The notes: generated by a model from the sequence alone, not told the origin. DNA of 64,000 nucleotides from Dryococelus australis (GCA_029891345.1 CM057000.1:138182663-138246662); one strand, 5' to 3'; counted from the stretch's first letter, positions 1-11,692 are shown. A program made the numbers and translations.

Positions 1-109
1 CTGAGGCCTATGGCAATGTAATTTTACGTGTCGTGGAAGAATACACATAGTGCATACAAGTAGATCCGAAGCAAGGCTTTCAAAAGTGCTCAGTTTATAG
101 TGAAGACCT
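1..109 (-). mobile_element. Family 1 TIR element, fragment cut by window start
   Basis: This is the terminal part of the commonest short repeat in the window, in reverse orientation and truncated by the window edge. The text 'aagtagatccgaagcaagg' followed by 'tttcaaaagtgctca' matches the 5' end of complete copies such as 1171-1591. No coding capacity. Confidence 0.75.
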
Positions 110-1070
110 CTAGCAGTAATGATTTATGAAGGAAAGAAAGTGCATGGCTGGTTGTAGCCTTGTGATGCTCGTATAAACATGTAAACTCGTCGAAGGGACA
201 GATGATAGAAAACCGTTGACGGGCGGATCCTGCGCCGATGAAAGTTAGAGAATTTTCTTTCTAGATTCCGACGAGCAAATAATTAGGCGGCTAAATATGA
301 AAGTGAAATTTTGACAGTCGTTACCCCGTGTGCCTTAATTAGTTATTGATGTTATTTGGTCTTACATTTCAATATTTCTTTAGCACGTCATTTCTTAGAA
401 ACAATTTCGTAACAACAGAGTGCGGTCAAGAGTTGAACTGAATACATAACTTATTTCATTCAAAAAAATTAATTTGGTGATTGCTTGGAGGATCTAGCTG
501 TAAAAGTGGAAAATTCGTTGCCTGTGAAGTATCCTATTAATACAAACTGGAATAATCTAAACCGTAATACACTGCAAATTTTCTTTCTAAAAAATTTCTA
601 ATTTGTGATCATATTTGACTGAGTGTCACCTAATATTATGTTTAGGGTGAATTGAATTATTTTTATCGTACGTTATTCCTTTTTCAATTTTATATAACGA
701 TTTGAAAATTAATATTCTTAACTATTTTGATAAAATATTATATTTAAACAAAAACACGAAAAACCAAGAAAAAAATTTTACACAGAAAAACGCCTTCTTT
801 GATGCGACACATATTATGTTGCTGCAAAAAAAAAACTTGTTGAAATATGAACCACAGCGAAGTATCCTTGCCACAAATAAAACTATTGTTTGATACTTAT
901 ACTAATGGCCATGATAACCTTGCGTTTTCGTTACAGTATTTCAGCAGACGCTTTTGTAATACTGTCAGTTACACTGTAAAGAAAAGTTTTGCTCTGGCAA
1001 ACAAACGTATTTTCTAAATAAGCGAGAAGTTACAAGAATTGCAAAATAATGCTCACGAAAGAAACTTAAA
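110..1070. other. AT-rich intergenic DNA
   Basis: No recognisable gene or repeat. The one small frame here (702-893) is lysine- and asparagine-rich, as expected from AT-rich noise. Confidence 0.6.
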
Positions 1071-1141
1071 CGGCTCCGAGATTCGAACCCACACACCTGG
1101 GGTTTCTTACCTAACGCCCTGCACCACACGACCACTTTGAT
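1071..1141 (-). repeat. tRNA-like sequence (SINE head or tRNA pseudogene)
   Basis: On the reverse strand there is a good Pol III B box, GGTTCGAATCTCGG, with an A-box-like stretch (GTGGTCGTGTGGTGCAGG) about 40 bases upstream. Spacing fits a tRNA or tRNA-derived SINE. The T stem pairs imperfectly and no clean anticodon stem can be drawn, so a functional tRNA is unlikely. Confidence 0.5.
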
Positions 1142-1170
1142 TTTTCTGCACTCTGGTTACTTTTGATAAC

Positions 1171-1591
1171 GGCTGTTCGCGGTAAAACGATCACTTTTGA
1201 AAGCACCGCTTAAGATCTACTTGCACACACATTGTGCGTTCTTCCGCCTTATGTAAAATTAACATTGCCATAGGCCTCATCACTTTATTCATGCGTCGGT
1301 CAAGAGAAACTGTGAAATCATTAGAAAAGTAAACATTTTTTATCAATCTGATCAGTTTTACACACTGATGCATTTAAAAAAAACAGAAAGCGACATAAAT
1401 AATTTAAATTTTCACAAATGATTACCTAACACTTTTTATTCGACTTTAAGATAGGGAACTACCTTCTATCTATCATTACCAACTTTACCGGGCGCACGTC
1501 ACTTAGTGTGCCAGTCGAAGTATACGCAGGCATGGGCAGTGACTTTTTTCTAAGGTTGATTTCAAAAGTGCTCACTTTACCGCGAACAGCC
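1171..1591 (+). mobile_element. Family 1 TIR element (MITE), full length, long subfamily
   Basis: A complete 421-bp copy. It starts ggctgttcgcggtaaaacga and ends with the inverted counterpart (tgctcactttaccgcgaacagcc), so the inverted ends are about 30 bp. The interior has no coding frame and carries the family landmarks: 'aagatctacttg', 'attcttccgcctta', 'gcgtcggtcaag' and a poly-A stretch. Non-autonomous DNA transposon; the partner transposase is not in the window. Confidence 0.88.
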
Positions 1592-2204
1592 TTTAGCTAT
1601 GTGAGTGATGTAGTAACATGGGCCGGAATACAACGCCGCCTCTTGGAAAGAATTGATATAAATGGTGTGGAGAATCACTGCACTTCAGAATGACATCAAA
1701 CGTTTGCAGCAGGACTATAGATTTGCTCATCTGCAGTTTCGTAACTGCAGAATATACTTTTTGCTTTGGGACAACAAATGCAATGTACGACAGAAAACAT
1801 TAAAACCTTTACCTTTGGTACAAAGTGATATTTATCTACTGTGAACAATATCAGCTCAAATAATGTTTGTTTTTTTTTGCTCCAGAGAACGGTAATATTG
1901 CCATAAAACCAAAACGTACAAAGAAAACATTTATTTGCGGCAAACTTAGGTTTCTGTAACCTTCTCTTTGAATTAAAGCTACATTGTGTTGCTGTTAACA
2001 AAACAGCCTTAAAGATATGGTTTTCATTGTCGTACAGGAAACTATGCATGGATTTTTATAGTGTACTTTTAAAAATTTACAATATAATAAATTGTAAGAG
2101 TAAACAATTTAGATACGATTGATGGACGTGTGTTTTTCTCATTGATTGCAGGTTGGTTAAACTTGGCAAACCATATTCGAATAATTTGAAGTCCTAAAAA
2201 GTTC

Positions 2205-2206
<2 letters not shown>
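1592..2206. other. Unassigned AT-rich DNA
   Basis: No recognised feature. A 117-codon reverse frame (1696-2049) is Cys/Phe/Lys-rich, resembles no family I know and is treated as chance. Confidence 0.5.

Positions 2207-2264
<58 letters not shown>
2207..2264. repeat. (TA)n microsatellite
   Basis: About 28 uninterrupted TA dinucleotides. Confidence 0.97.
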
Positions 2265-2964
2265 CTTTATTAATTATTCCTCTTTTCAAGAAATTATTTC
2301 TGTTGTGCTGAACTTTACAAAACTGAACGGGGTTTAAGGTATGTGAAGTTCGAGTACCAGTAATTTCTTTGCATTATTTCAAACACTACATGAGAATTTA
2401 TAGACAATGGAGACCGGGGACTATTCAGCAAAATCGCAAAGTATTACTTTCTATTTTAAAATTTTATTATTTAAAATACCATCATAATATTCGCGTCGTT
2501 TCACTTCGCAAGATAAATATCTTTGCTTTCAATACCTTTCGTTGCTTTATTTTTATGCCATGTCATCCGTCTTTGTGATACTACAAATACTCAGAATTTT
2601 TGCACAAACTGTTTAATGTAAAATAATTGTATAAAGAATAATGACGTTACGTTAAGGTCAGATATTAATTTTTTTTAGGACTTTTGATACGCATATCACG
2701 TACCACACACGACAATTTATGGCCTAAATTATTTTTAAAAAAATATTGCCACAATCTGACATGATAGGTGGTGGCTTTATGCGGCCAGATATTTTACATA
2801 TACAAGTACGAGGGGCGTAAGCCTGACAAATGGCACAGATTTTTTTTACCCATATCATCCTCTCCATAACTTATGGGATTTGCTTCTATAATGTGGAAGT
2901 ATTTCCTATCTTTAGGGTATTTCTCTATATGAATTAATATACTCATTTGAAGGAATACCACCTC
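2265..2964. other. AT-rich DNA without recognised features
   Basis: Short chance frames only. Confidence 0.5.
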
Positions 2965-3098
2965 AATACCGATTTGCTGTCTAAAATAATGTAAGCATTT
3001 CATTTTTGAAAACAAAAATCATCAGTATCTGAATACCGCTTTGCGGGCTAAAATAATGTAAGTATTTTATTTTTAATTACAAAAATCACCAATATTTA
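2965..3098. repeat. Two-copy tandem duplication, 67-bp unit
   Basis: The block starting aataccgatttgctgtc is followed immediately by a diverged second copy starting aataccgctttgcgggc; both continue with 'taaaataatgtaag'. A small local duplication of otherwise unremarkable DNA. Confidence 0.75.
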
Positions 3099-4634
3099 TG
3101 TTACAGTGAATAGTAATTTTATCTCACAATTTCGTTTATATTATGGTAAAAAAAATATATATATATGTGTATAGAATTGAATTTCTAGAAATTGTTCAAA
3201 AAGTGGAATGTAATTAAAAAAAATCATAACGCTCATTAATTTGAGCCTTGCAAGAATAACCAAAATGCTAAAATGAGTATTAATTGATATATGTGTTTGT
3301 TTTATCATGTTTTTAAGGATATGCATATTAAGTTTAGTTATCTATCTCTTAAAATCAAACAAGTATACAACTCTTCTTTGGAGTGAATAATGCCTGAAAA
3401 ATTCGTTCCTTATATGGCTGGAAAATGAAAATGAACTACATTTACACAGTTATTTAGAGGAACTTGGTTTTCATGGTTTCAGGTATTTGCTCGTTTAAAA
3501 TCTGTAAAAGAAAGCTCTACATATTCTATGCGAGATACATGATAACTTGTTTCCAAAAATTAACTCGTAAATCCTATTCCCTTTCTCAATGATATCCCTA
3601 GTTTGTTAGATAATTTCGTCTAAATTTACTGCAGTGTATTTCGTAACTTTCTATAGAAGTGTATTTCAATAGTTATGAAAATATACGTAACTTAGAAAAT
3701 TGTGAACACATCGTGCAATAACTCCCTGAATAAGATGTGTTTAATTTCTCATACTTACATAATGCAGGCGACTAAGTAATAAACAAGAGCTTCGCAGTTT
3801 TGCAAGCCGAACAGTCAGCTGCGGCACGTGCCAAGTGTCATGCGTCAGTAGTGTATGTAATACAGTTTTAGAACATCGATATTCAACTAGGTGTTTAGTC
3901 TTCTTTCCCGAACGATAAACCTCTTCTCTACGTCACGTAATAAAAGTTTCGATAGAGTAAGTGTTGTGAAACAAAATGTTAACACTATCTCGTTTTCTTT
4001 CACCTCGTCGCTGTCCCCAATCTTGGGAAAGGAAAACCGAAGGAGATACGTTTTTTGGAAGACTTTTTATATCTTAGCCACCAAAATTCAATAAAATCGG
4101 AGGCCAATGCATGTTAATTCGGCGTATGCTTAAATTTCTGAAGAATTTCACACTTTTCAACAAAGAAATATTTGTAAATTTTTATTTAATTTTGCTAGAT
4201 AGTACCAAAAACTGCTAGACCCACAATTTTCCTTGAAAACTCTTTTGCAAGTTTCACAGGGGTCCTTTAACTCCAAATGGTTGGCTTGGCGGCTTTTCTC
4301 TGGATTTTCGCCTTATGCTTCCGCTTTATTTTCACTTTTCAAGTTATAGAAAGACAGCCATCAACAACATTTTTCCCAATGACTTAAAACACCACGAACA
4401 TGTATTTGATAGAGAAAAATTAATCCATCGGGCCCCTTGTCATCAATTCGTTTCAACTCACTTAAGGCCAATTATTAAAACTATATTTTTCGTATCCGAG
4501 CAAGCAATCGCTCTGTCAGGTTGTGCATGGTTGGGCCGATTGAAGCGAGAATTGGTGTCTGGGTTTCCTTTGAAGTCCTTTCGATGTCCAGTAAAGGATT
4601 TTCGAAAATATTTTAATGTGTTGTATGGTGGAAT
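3099..4634. other. Unassigned DNA
   Basis: Nothing recognisable as gene or repeat. Frame 4315-4638 (107 codons) shows no known domain. Confidence 0.5.
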
Positions 4635-4655
4635 GTAGAGTCGTTGCGACTCTAC
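4635..4655. repeat. Perfect short hairpin
   Basis: GTAGAGTCG, a 3-base loop TTG, then CGACTCTAC: a perfect 9-bp stem. It is followed at 4690-4830 by several near-palindromes built on 'ggtac'. No T-run follows that would suggest a terminator; role unknown. Confidence 0.7.
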
Positions 4656-6408
4656 CCTTATGCTGCGCATGGTATAGAACGTGACGGCTATCCCGTGTAC
4701 CACAATTGTGTACCATAATAGTGGCACGCAGTATATTTGACCTGTTTAAATATGGTACACGTACCATGATTATGGTACATTTATTGCAGTTCCAAGGTTT
4801 CTATACCGTAATGATGGTATGGGTGTCAATGTTTATGTGCAAGAAGTGTCAGAAACGGTCCAGTGAAGGGGAGGGGGGCTAAATGACCACCAAGGTTCTC
4901 CCTGACTCAATGGGACGTTTGTAATGCAGTCTGCGTCACGTATGATCGCATGGATGGAAATACAGTGAAGTTGCCGATCCCAAGTCCGGATAAATGTAGA
5001 GAGGGTGGGCTTGAGGTGTGGGCAGCCTACATCTCAAGCACATCACTAGGTGCCGAGCGTATACAGTCGTGCCTTATAGAGGGTGTGCCTCTGGTAATGG
5101 AGCACGAAGAGAAACGTCTACGGCATGCATTAAGGCCCTGTCACACTGTCAAATATTTCCGTCGGTCGAAAAATTGTCTGACGGCTCTGGTTTCCATCAA
5201 ACATTTTGATAACTGGGCCGGTTATAAAATATGTTTAGTGTCATTGACTCAGCCAGTTAGCATCGCACTGATAATAATGGCGGTATCCGACTCACGAGAC
5301 TTCAAAATCGCGAAAAAAATTTCTGGAAACGAAATAATCTTATGAAGACTATTAATTTATAGAGAAACTCTTTGACAATAAATGGCAATTGAAGTGAATG
5401 TTGCATAGTAATACTAGAAAACCAGAGGCATTAATTTTCGTCGTTAAGAACTGGCGTGCATTTATGTCATCGCAACGAGCCTCGTTTTGACTTTCGGGAT
5501 TGGTATCATTGATAGGAATATGTAAAACTCATTTACAAGTGCTGCACGTCTGTAAAAGCCCAACACCTTTCAATACTGGGTATCTGATTTATCATAAAAA
5601 ATGATTGACAAAACATTATTTTCCCCCATTTGTTGCCTCCAAACTAATATTCACTTACATAACGTTGACGTTTGTTGACAGCAACTTAAAAACAGTTTTC
5701 AGATCAAATTTAATTTTTATTTGGGATTAAAGCTTTGCGCGCCTTTTATCGGACTAGGCAGAAGGTGGTGTATACTTGCATGTTGTCATTACTTGAATTC
5801 ATTTACGAGATTCTGCTAATATTTAATATTACAATTAAAATGTATTATTGTAGACAGAACTGGTTTATAGAATTACTAAAAGCTCAATATATGCACATAC
5901 TTATTTCAATACATTATTATCTCATGTTATACTGGACAAGCATACATGAGTTGTTAATCTTCATTAGGTTAGAGTCGCAACAAAAACAGGATGGGCAAAA
6001 ATACCGTGGACTTAAAAATATATGTTAATATATTCCCTATTCTCTCAGTGCTCGTCTTCAAATGTTTGATCAGAAAAGTAAGTTACAGTGAAAACAAAAA
6101 AACAAATCCAGAATGAAAGGGATGCTACCTTCTTAAGTTAATAATCTTTAAAATTGCGTGAGTGTCCTGTCACACAAACTGGACAGAAATTATTGTAAGG
6201 GTGATTGACTGACATCTGGTATATATGATTCGCACGCCCTGAGATCTGCCCGGATATTTCTATGTCGTAATCCAATCTCTGGTTGGTGGCCAGAGAGTAT
6301 GTGGAAGTGACAACAAATACGACAGTCGTAATCAGAGATAAATTAATTAATTTCGCAAATTCTTAAGGTGACAGGCTTAGACTTTAAGAAAGTATACTTT
6401 AGTTCATA
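4656..6408. other. Unassigned DNA with an unrecognised 131-codon frame
   Basis: Frame 4950-5345 on the forward strand is open for 131 codons, but I recognise no domain in it. At 5142 the text 'aaggccctgtcacactgtc' looks like the tip of a short TIR element, but no matching inverted end was found downstream. The rest is AT-rich. Confidence 0.45.
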
Positions 6409-6634
6409 GGCACATTTTAAGCACTTTTTAAGGCCTTCACAAAAGGCATTAACCCCTAATAAATATATTTTATTGCAGTCTCAGATGTTAACTATTTAGA
6501 GTGATGAAATGAATACAATGTGTTAATTAATCATATTACGTTGTATTACTTTAAAAAGTGGCGGAAATGTATACATTTATTTAAAAAAAGAATTTAGCCG
6601 GGCCTTAGAAAGTGCTCACTTTACCGTCAACAGC
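6409..6634 (+). mobile_element. Family 1 TIR element, short subfamily, eroded 5' end
   Basis: The 3' end 'agtgctcactttaccgtcaac' is clearly family 1. The interior ('aataaatatattttattgcag', 'gtgttaattaat') matches the short subfamily seen at 15650-15884 and 27166-27401. The 5' tip is strongly diverged. Confidence 0.65.
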
Positions 6635-6718
6635 CTATACTATGTATATGCCATTCATAAAATAATACATACTGTTGGAAAATAGATACAACTTTGTGTA
6701 AAATATACGGGTTGGTTA

Positions 6719-7139
6719 GGCTATTCACAGTAAAATGAGCACTTTTGAAAGCCCTCCTTAAGATCTACTTGTATGCACGTTGGGTATTCTTCCGCCTTAC
6801 TTAAGATTAAACTTGCCATGGGCTTCATCACTTTGTTCGTGCGTCGGTCAAGTGAAACTGCGAAATTACTAGAAAGTAAATATTCTACTAACATGCTAAT
6901 TTTTACACTTCAATGCATAAAAAAAAAAACAGAAAACGAAATAAATAATTGAAGTTGTCAGAAATTGTTACCTAACACTTTTTATTCTCTGATCAGACGT
7001 GGAACTACTTTCCGTCCAGCGTTGCCAACTTTACAAGGCGCATGTCACTCAGCGCGCCCGTTAAAATATATGCAGGCAGGGGCAGTGACTTTTTTTTCTA
7101 TGGTTCGGTAATATAGTGCTCAGTTTACCGTGAATGGCC
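6719..7139 (+). mobile_element. Family 1 TIR element, full length, long subfamily
   Basis: A complete 421-bp copy with both inverted ends (ggctattcacagtaaaatga ... ttaccgtgaatggcc) and all interior landmarks. It lies only 84 bp downstream of a short-subfamily copy in the same orientation. Confidence 0.88.
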
Positions 7140-8508
7140 TTTATCAGTGTATCACAAAGATATCGTTCGAGTATTCAGTTCGTGGCACTGCGCATTACGT
7201 GTCTGTGCAGTGTGTCTGTATCGCTAGGATCAAACATGGCGTGTAAAAATTTTTGGCGGGTTCACGTGAATGTGAATAGTAACAGCCGTCGATGAACCCT
7301 TATCTACGCGGTACAGCGGGCTGGGTTCCACCGAAATACCCGAAGATAATTTTTTCCTCTTGTTAAACTTACGAGCACATATCCAACGAAGTCGCAACGC
7401 GAAGGTGCTTCCGGTGCTTCCGTAGGATCCGCACACAGCCAGGGGGTTGTTTTTAGTCACCCAACCCCCCTTGGGCGGGCACGAGGAGGGTGTTTTTTTT
7501 TTTTTTTTTTTTTTTTTATCCGACCCTGTTGTTGCGAGGACTTTGTTGGTAATCGCTGGGAGGTGCGCCATTGTCTCCACGCAGGCTCTTCACCTTTCAC
7601 CCTCGGCATTGTAAGCCGGTGCGTGACAAACATGCAACCTCCGACCACCCCCTCTCCCTTACCCCAGGCACACACAGGATGCACCTCAATCTAAGGAATG
7701 ACAATACACGTAGGGCTCGCTTATTGTGTGCACGCACGAGAGCTCTCCCCCTCCTTTTTTTTTTGTTGAAGTAATTACGGAAATTTTTTTTTTTTTTTTT
7801 TTTACTAAAACGGAAATTTTTTTTCTGTAGTTTTGCATCGCGCAGGCTTGCCAGCGGCGCGTACGCGATACATACCATCACGTAAACTTCTTCTTTCAGG
7901 GAAATATCTCGAGCGGAAATCGGCGATGCTGGAGAATTTTTCAACGACTTCCGTTCCATCCCCCACAAACCCGACCTCATCCCCCCCCCCCCCCTCACCA
8001 AACGACCCTTCTCAACCCTCGCTACCTAGCAAATCGCGTTCGCTGCTCATCTCCTATGGAAATGCTCGAATCTCACGGATTGTTTTATGCCCCCCTCCGC
8101 CCCCCCCCCCCCGGTTCTCTACCAACCTGAAACCGTCTCGCAGCCGTCAAAGGTGTTTTCCGCTCTGCCGCAGGTTACATCCGTGGCCGGGAAATGAACG
8201 GGCAGGTTGATCGCTAGACCATTTCCCCGCCAGTGTAGCAGGCGAACTTCACCCAGGCGATTGTTGCCCCTCCCCCCCCCCCCAACCCCGGCTGAATGCC
8301 TGAGTGGTGGCACGTGTTAAAGCACCTTCGCGGTCCGCTGACAAGGAATTTTGTAACATAACTTTCGCTAAGCTTACCTTGAAATGAAATAAAGCAACAC
8401 TTTTCAGTTACTCTTGATAAATTTTTCAACAAATATATGGGTTTTTTTTATTTGTGCATTACGAAAACAATAAAATTGTAACACTCTATCGACTATGCCC
8501 GAGCGTAG
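7140..8508. other. GC-rich block with C and T homopolymer runs
   Basis: Composition changes sharply from the AT-rich surroundings. It contains a T run of about 26 at 7492-7517, another near 7784-7803, and C runs near 7981, 8101 and 8269. Open frames on both strands are proline-, arginine- and glycine-rich with no recognised domain. It could be unique host DNA such as a CpG-rich regulatory tract, but nothing shows a gene. Confidence 0.5.
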
Positions 8509-8909
8509 CTCAAGCAAAGCTAATTCGAAAAATGTCAGAATAAAACTGGCTAGTGTTTAACATGACCTCACAAGTACACTACAGCGCAGTAACAATGATA
8601 TTGCTAACGATGGGATTTAATTTTTTGTATAGCCACACAAATGGACATTAATGATTATAAATCCTTTTATACAATAAAGGATATTTTATTAGGTCAATAT
8701 CAGCTTGGTTCTCTATTTGTTGATGACCGGCCAATAATGAATGCTGTAAAGTACAGGGTAGTGTCTGGTGTTGTATGGACCAATAGGACGATGGTGAGTT
8801 CTAACACAGACACCAACAGAACCTGTGTTCTTGCAGTAGTGGATATAGGTGACTCACTTCTAATTTGACTTAAGTGCCAGTAAATGTGTGCAGATCTCAA
8901 TGTATTAAC
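8509..8909. repeat. Dispersed repeat D, copy 1
   Basis: Matches 50916-51330 in the same orientation along its length. Shared text includes 'ccggccaataatgaa', 'ggacgatggtgagttctaac' and 'gatataggtgactcacttct'. This copy lacks about 25 bp present in the other. No TIRs, poly-A tail or coding frame found; class unknown. Confidence 0.75.
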
Positions 8910-9472
8910 TTTGACATGTAATTTATGTGAGGGCAAAAGTAGTCCTTGATAAGGCCTACACGTTCTAAAGTGTATGGTAGAAATAAAAAAAATTACAAAT
9001 TTTTAGGTTGCCAATTCCATTTAGACTACCCGCCGACCTCAAGCATTATTTCGTGTTTGAGGTTAAGGAGCGTAGAAGGGATAAGGGCGACACTGCCAGC
9101 ACGCGTAAGTGCTCCATCGCCGCTAAGCGCAAGGCTCTCAACTGGCGTGCAGTGGTCCAGCCTGAGGGAAGGTTCAGTGCAGGGCCGTCGAGTTCTCTTG
9201 CGTGTATCTGACACATAAACTAAACATTAGGTGGACCGATTTCGCTTGCATCGTATTACCATTCTTCGTATCCTAACATAGAACTGCTTCTCTGCCAACA
9301 CGTCTAGCGAAAACGGCATGGTTTGGATTTTAGGTCAAAAAACTTATTTGTAAACAAATGCTTTGATATGCATGCATACTACCTCTAACAAATTTATATT
9401 TGTAATGCAGTTTGTTTAAATTCAAATTGCTAAAAGCATTTGATTTATATAATAGTGCTTATAATTTAAAAA
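8910..9472. repeat. Mixed DNA with a short diverged copy of dispersed repeat R
   Basis: Bases about 9055-9135 ('aaggagcgtagaagggataagg ...' region, with 'gggcgacact' and 'gctccatcgcc') are a diverged relative of the repeat at 62698-63067 and 18180-18550. The remainder has no recognised feature. Confidence 0.5.
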
Positions 9473-10386
9473 TCCTTACTTCTATATAGATGGGAAAGTG
9501 TGTTTGTGTGTTTGTTTGTCCGTCTTTCACGTCAAAACGGAGAGACGGATCGACGTGATTTTTGCACAGATATAGTTGGAGGGTCGGAGAGTGACATAGG
9601 CTACTTTTTATCCCGGAAAAATATATCATTTTCTCAAAAAAAAAATTAATTTTAACTCATTCCTTCATTAAAATTCTTATTGCAATTTTACTGCATGAAA
9701 AAAGCATTGTTAAAACAATAAGTTCCGTCAGTTCTTTCTTTTTTGTCTATGGACTGTCTTTCATTCCTTCCCAAGAGCCGCAGTAGCTCAGTGGGTAGAG
9801 AACCCAATAGTGGGGCCGCATAATCTCAGTGGGTAGAGAACCAAATAGTGGGGCCTCAAGAACTTAGTGGGTAGAGAACCAAACAGTGGGGCCGCAGAAA
9901 CTCAGTGGGTAGAGAACCCAATAGTGGGGCCGCATAATCTCAGTGGGTAGAGAACCAAATAGTGGCGCCTCAAGAACTCAGTGGGTAGAGAACCAAATAG
10001 TGGGGCCGCAGAAACTCAGTGGGTAGAGAACCCAATAGTGGGGCAGCAGAAACTCAGTGGGTAGAGAACCCATGAATGGGGCAGCAGAAACTCAGTGGGT
10101 AGAGAACCCTATAGTGGGTCCGCATAATCTCAGTGGGTAGAGAACCAAATAGTGGCGCCTCAAGAACTCAGTGGGTAGAGAACCAAATAGTGGGGCCGCA
10201 GAAACTCAGTGGGTAGAGAACCCAAGAATGGGGCAGCAGAAACTCAGTGGGTAGAGAACCCAATAGTGGGGCCGCATAATCTCAGTGGGTAGAGAACCAA
10301 ATAGTGGGGCCGCATTGGATAGATATATACCAAGTGGGGCCGCAGTTCTAAATGTCATGCGAACGAAGTCACACGGGTTCTTCTAG
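9473..10386 (+). mobile_element. Helitron-like non-autonomous element
   Basis: The 5' end reads TCCTTACTTC and is preceded by A; the 3' end reads ...gggttcttCTAG followed by T. This fits Helitron insertion between A and T with TC...CTAG ends. The first 200 bp ('tttgtccgtctttcacgtc', 'cggagagacggatcgacgtg', 'gacataggctactttttatc') and the terminal 'gcgaacgaagtcacacggg' resemble small insect Helitrons of the Lep1 type; this is from memory, not a search. No Rep/helicase frame. The interior is almost entirely a 38-bp tandem array. Confidence 0.7.
9787..10318 (+). repeat. 38-bp tandem array, 14 units, with tRNA-like A box
   Basis: Units begin ctcagtgggtagagaacc; the first is preceded by 'gccgcagtag', giving TAGCTCAGTGGGTAGAG, a canonical tRNA A box. 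Unit endings fall into classes (gccgcataat, gcctcaagaa, gccgcagaaa, gcagcagaaa) that recur in the order A-B-C three times, so there is a 114-bp higher-order period. Contained wholly within the Helitron-like element. Confidence 0.93.
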
Positions 10387-10806
10387 TTAAGATATAAACA
10401 AACACTTTCATCAATTTGACCAAGCGACTTTGACAGTTGTATATGATTGGGGCAGGTCAATTTTAGGTAGGCTACATGTACAGAAGACGAATAAGTGATC
10501 TATCTTAGCTTTAGTCTATGATCTAACGCGTATATTTTGAGGAACAGCACTTTCAAAAACCACATTTAGCCATTTTTAAATACCCTGAAATTTGCGTTTA
10601 TAGTGCGCGCGGCATCTTGAAAGCACGCGATAGTTCTCGTCTGAAAGGTGTGTTCTTTTCGCAGACCAGCGTGTTGGACGTAAATTTAATAGTTTCGTGG
10701 GGAAAATGAGTATTTCAAACACTCTGCAATGCAGTTCAATTACCAGGCGAGTGTGAGCCTTAACCAATAGATGGCAGGTAGTCATTGACGTCTCATTGGC
10801 AGCAAT
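10387..10806. other. Unassigned DNA
   Basis: A 95-codon reverse frame (10576-10863) has no recognised domain. Confidence 0.45.
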
Positions 10807-10978
10807 ATCATTAGAGATGACACCAGAAACATGTGAAACAATACAAAGACAATTAAAATACACGAGGGACTTACCCGGGATTTGAATTCAGAAATATTCG
10901 TAAAATGTATTTTACTTTTCTTGATAGTATTTTACATGTTTCTAGTTCCATCTCTAATGATATTGATGTCGATGATAC
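10807..10978. repeat. Head-to-head pair of SINE-like tails (repeat B)
   Basis: Left arm: 'atatcattagagatgacacc' then 'agaaacatgtgaaacaat'. The right arm is its inverted copy ('ttacatgtttctagttcc', 'catctctaatgatat'). The left arm continues to a B-box-like text, CCCGGGATTTGAATTC. A related single copy lies at 54613-54715, where the B box is better kept. Probably two tRNA-derived SINE tails in inverted orientation. Confidence 0.6.
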
Positions 10979-11433
10979 GGCAATGCCTACATACCTTCTA
11001 TACCTTCGAGTACTTCACTAAAACTTATATGCACCCATGTAGAGGAAAGTAGGCTCATTAGTAGAGATTTGAAGAATTCGCGAGTCCAATGATCTGCAGG
11101 CTAGACTCTACAGTCGTATGTATAATTATGCCGATATCAACAGCACATTGGTTGTCTACTGTCACAAAGGAAGGCGACTATTGGGCCAGCGTTCTCCAGG
11201 AGGTGTCAAACACCGTGTGGACCAATGGCTAAAGTAATAGAAACACGCGTGTTTTGAATACTAGCTTGTCCTGAAATGAATCCGTGAATTCTTCAGGTGT
11301 CTACTCTTTAGTTATCAGTAACTTGTTGTTGGCAGTGATATTGGCAGAAAAATAGCCCAGTGCCGAATCACAGTGAGTCGCTACATTGAAGTTCTCGAGC
11401 TCGCTCTAACACATATTCTCTTCTACGCATTCT
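10979..11433. other. Unassigned DNA
   Basis: No gene seen. Bases 11020-11060 resemble 34185-34230, just downstream of the 290-bp satellite ('gtagaggaaagtaggctc' versus 'gtagaagaaagtagactc'). Confidence 0.4.
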
Positions 11434-11692
11434 GGGACCGCGGTGGTGTAGTGGTTAGGCTACTCACCTCCCACCTAGGCGAACCTGGTTCATCCCCGGC
11501 CGGCTTACTCCCGGAGTTTCACAAGTGGGAATCGTGCCTGGCGATGCAGCTGGTCGTCGGGTTTTCTCAGGGATCTCCGTTTCCCCCGCGCTTGCATTTC
11601 GACGTGGATCCATTATCGCCTCGCTTCATCCTCATCAGCTCTCAAGACCTCGTTGTTAAGACCCTTCCAAATCTCTTCACTCACTCTCAAAT
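11434..11692 (+). mobile_element. tRNA-derived SINE (SINE-A), near full length
   Basis: Starts gggaccgcggtggtgtagtg with A box TGGTGTAGTGGTTAGG. The B-box region is decayed (cctggttcatccccgg). A body shared with 16049-16310 and 59694-59946 follows ('gggaatcgtgcc', 'cctcgcttcatcctcatc', 'tcaagacctcgttgttaaga'), then a conserved tail 'aatctcttcactcactct'. About 259 bp, transcribed by Pol III if active. Confidence 0.85.

Noticed and set aside
1071-1141. Functional tRNA gene on the reverse strand
   Set aside because: Good B box, but acceptor and anticodon stems do not pair convincingly. A SINE head or tRNA pseudogene is likelier.
4950-5345. 131-codon frame
   Set aside because: No recognised domain; a possible short TIR-element tip lies inside it at 5142. 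Length is not exceptional for a 64-kb window.
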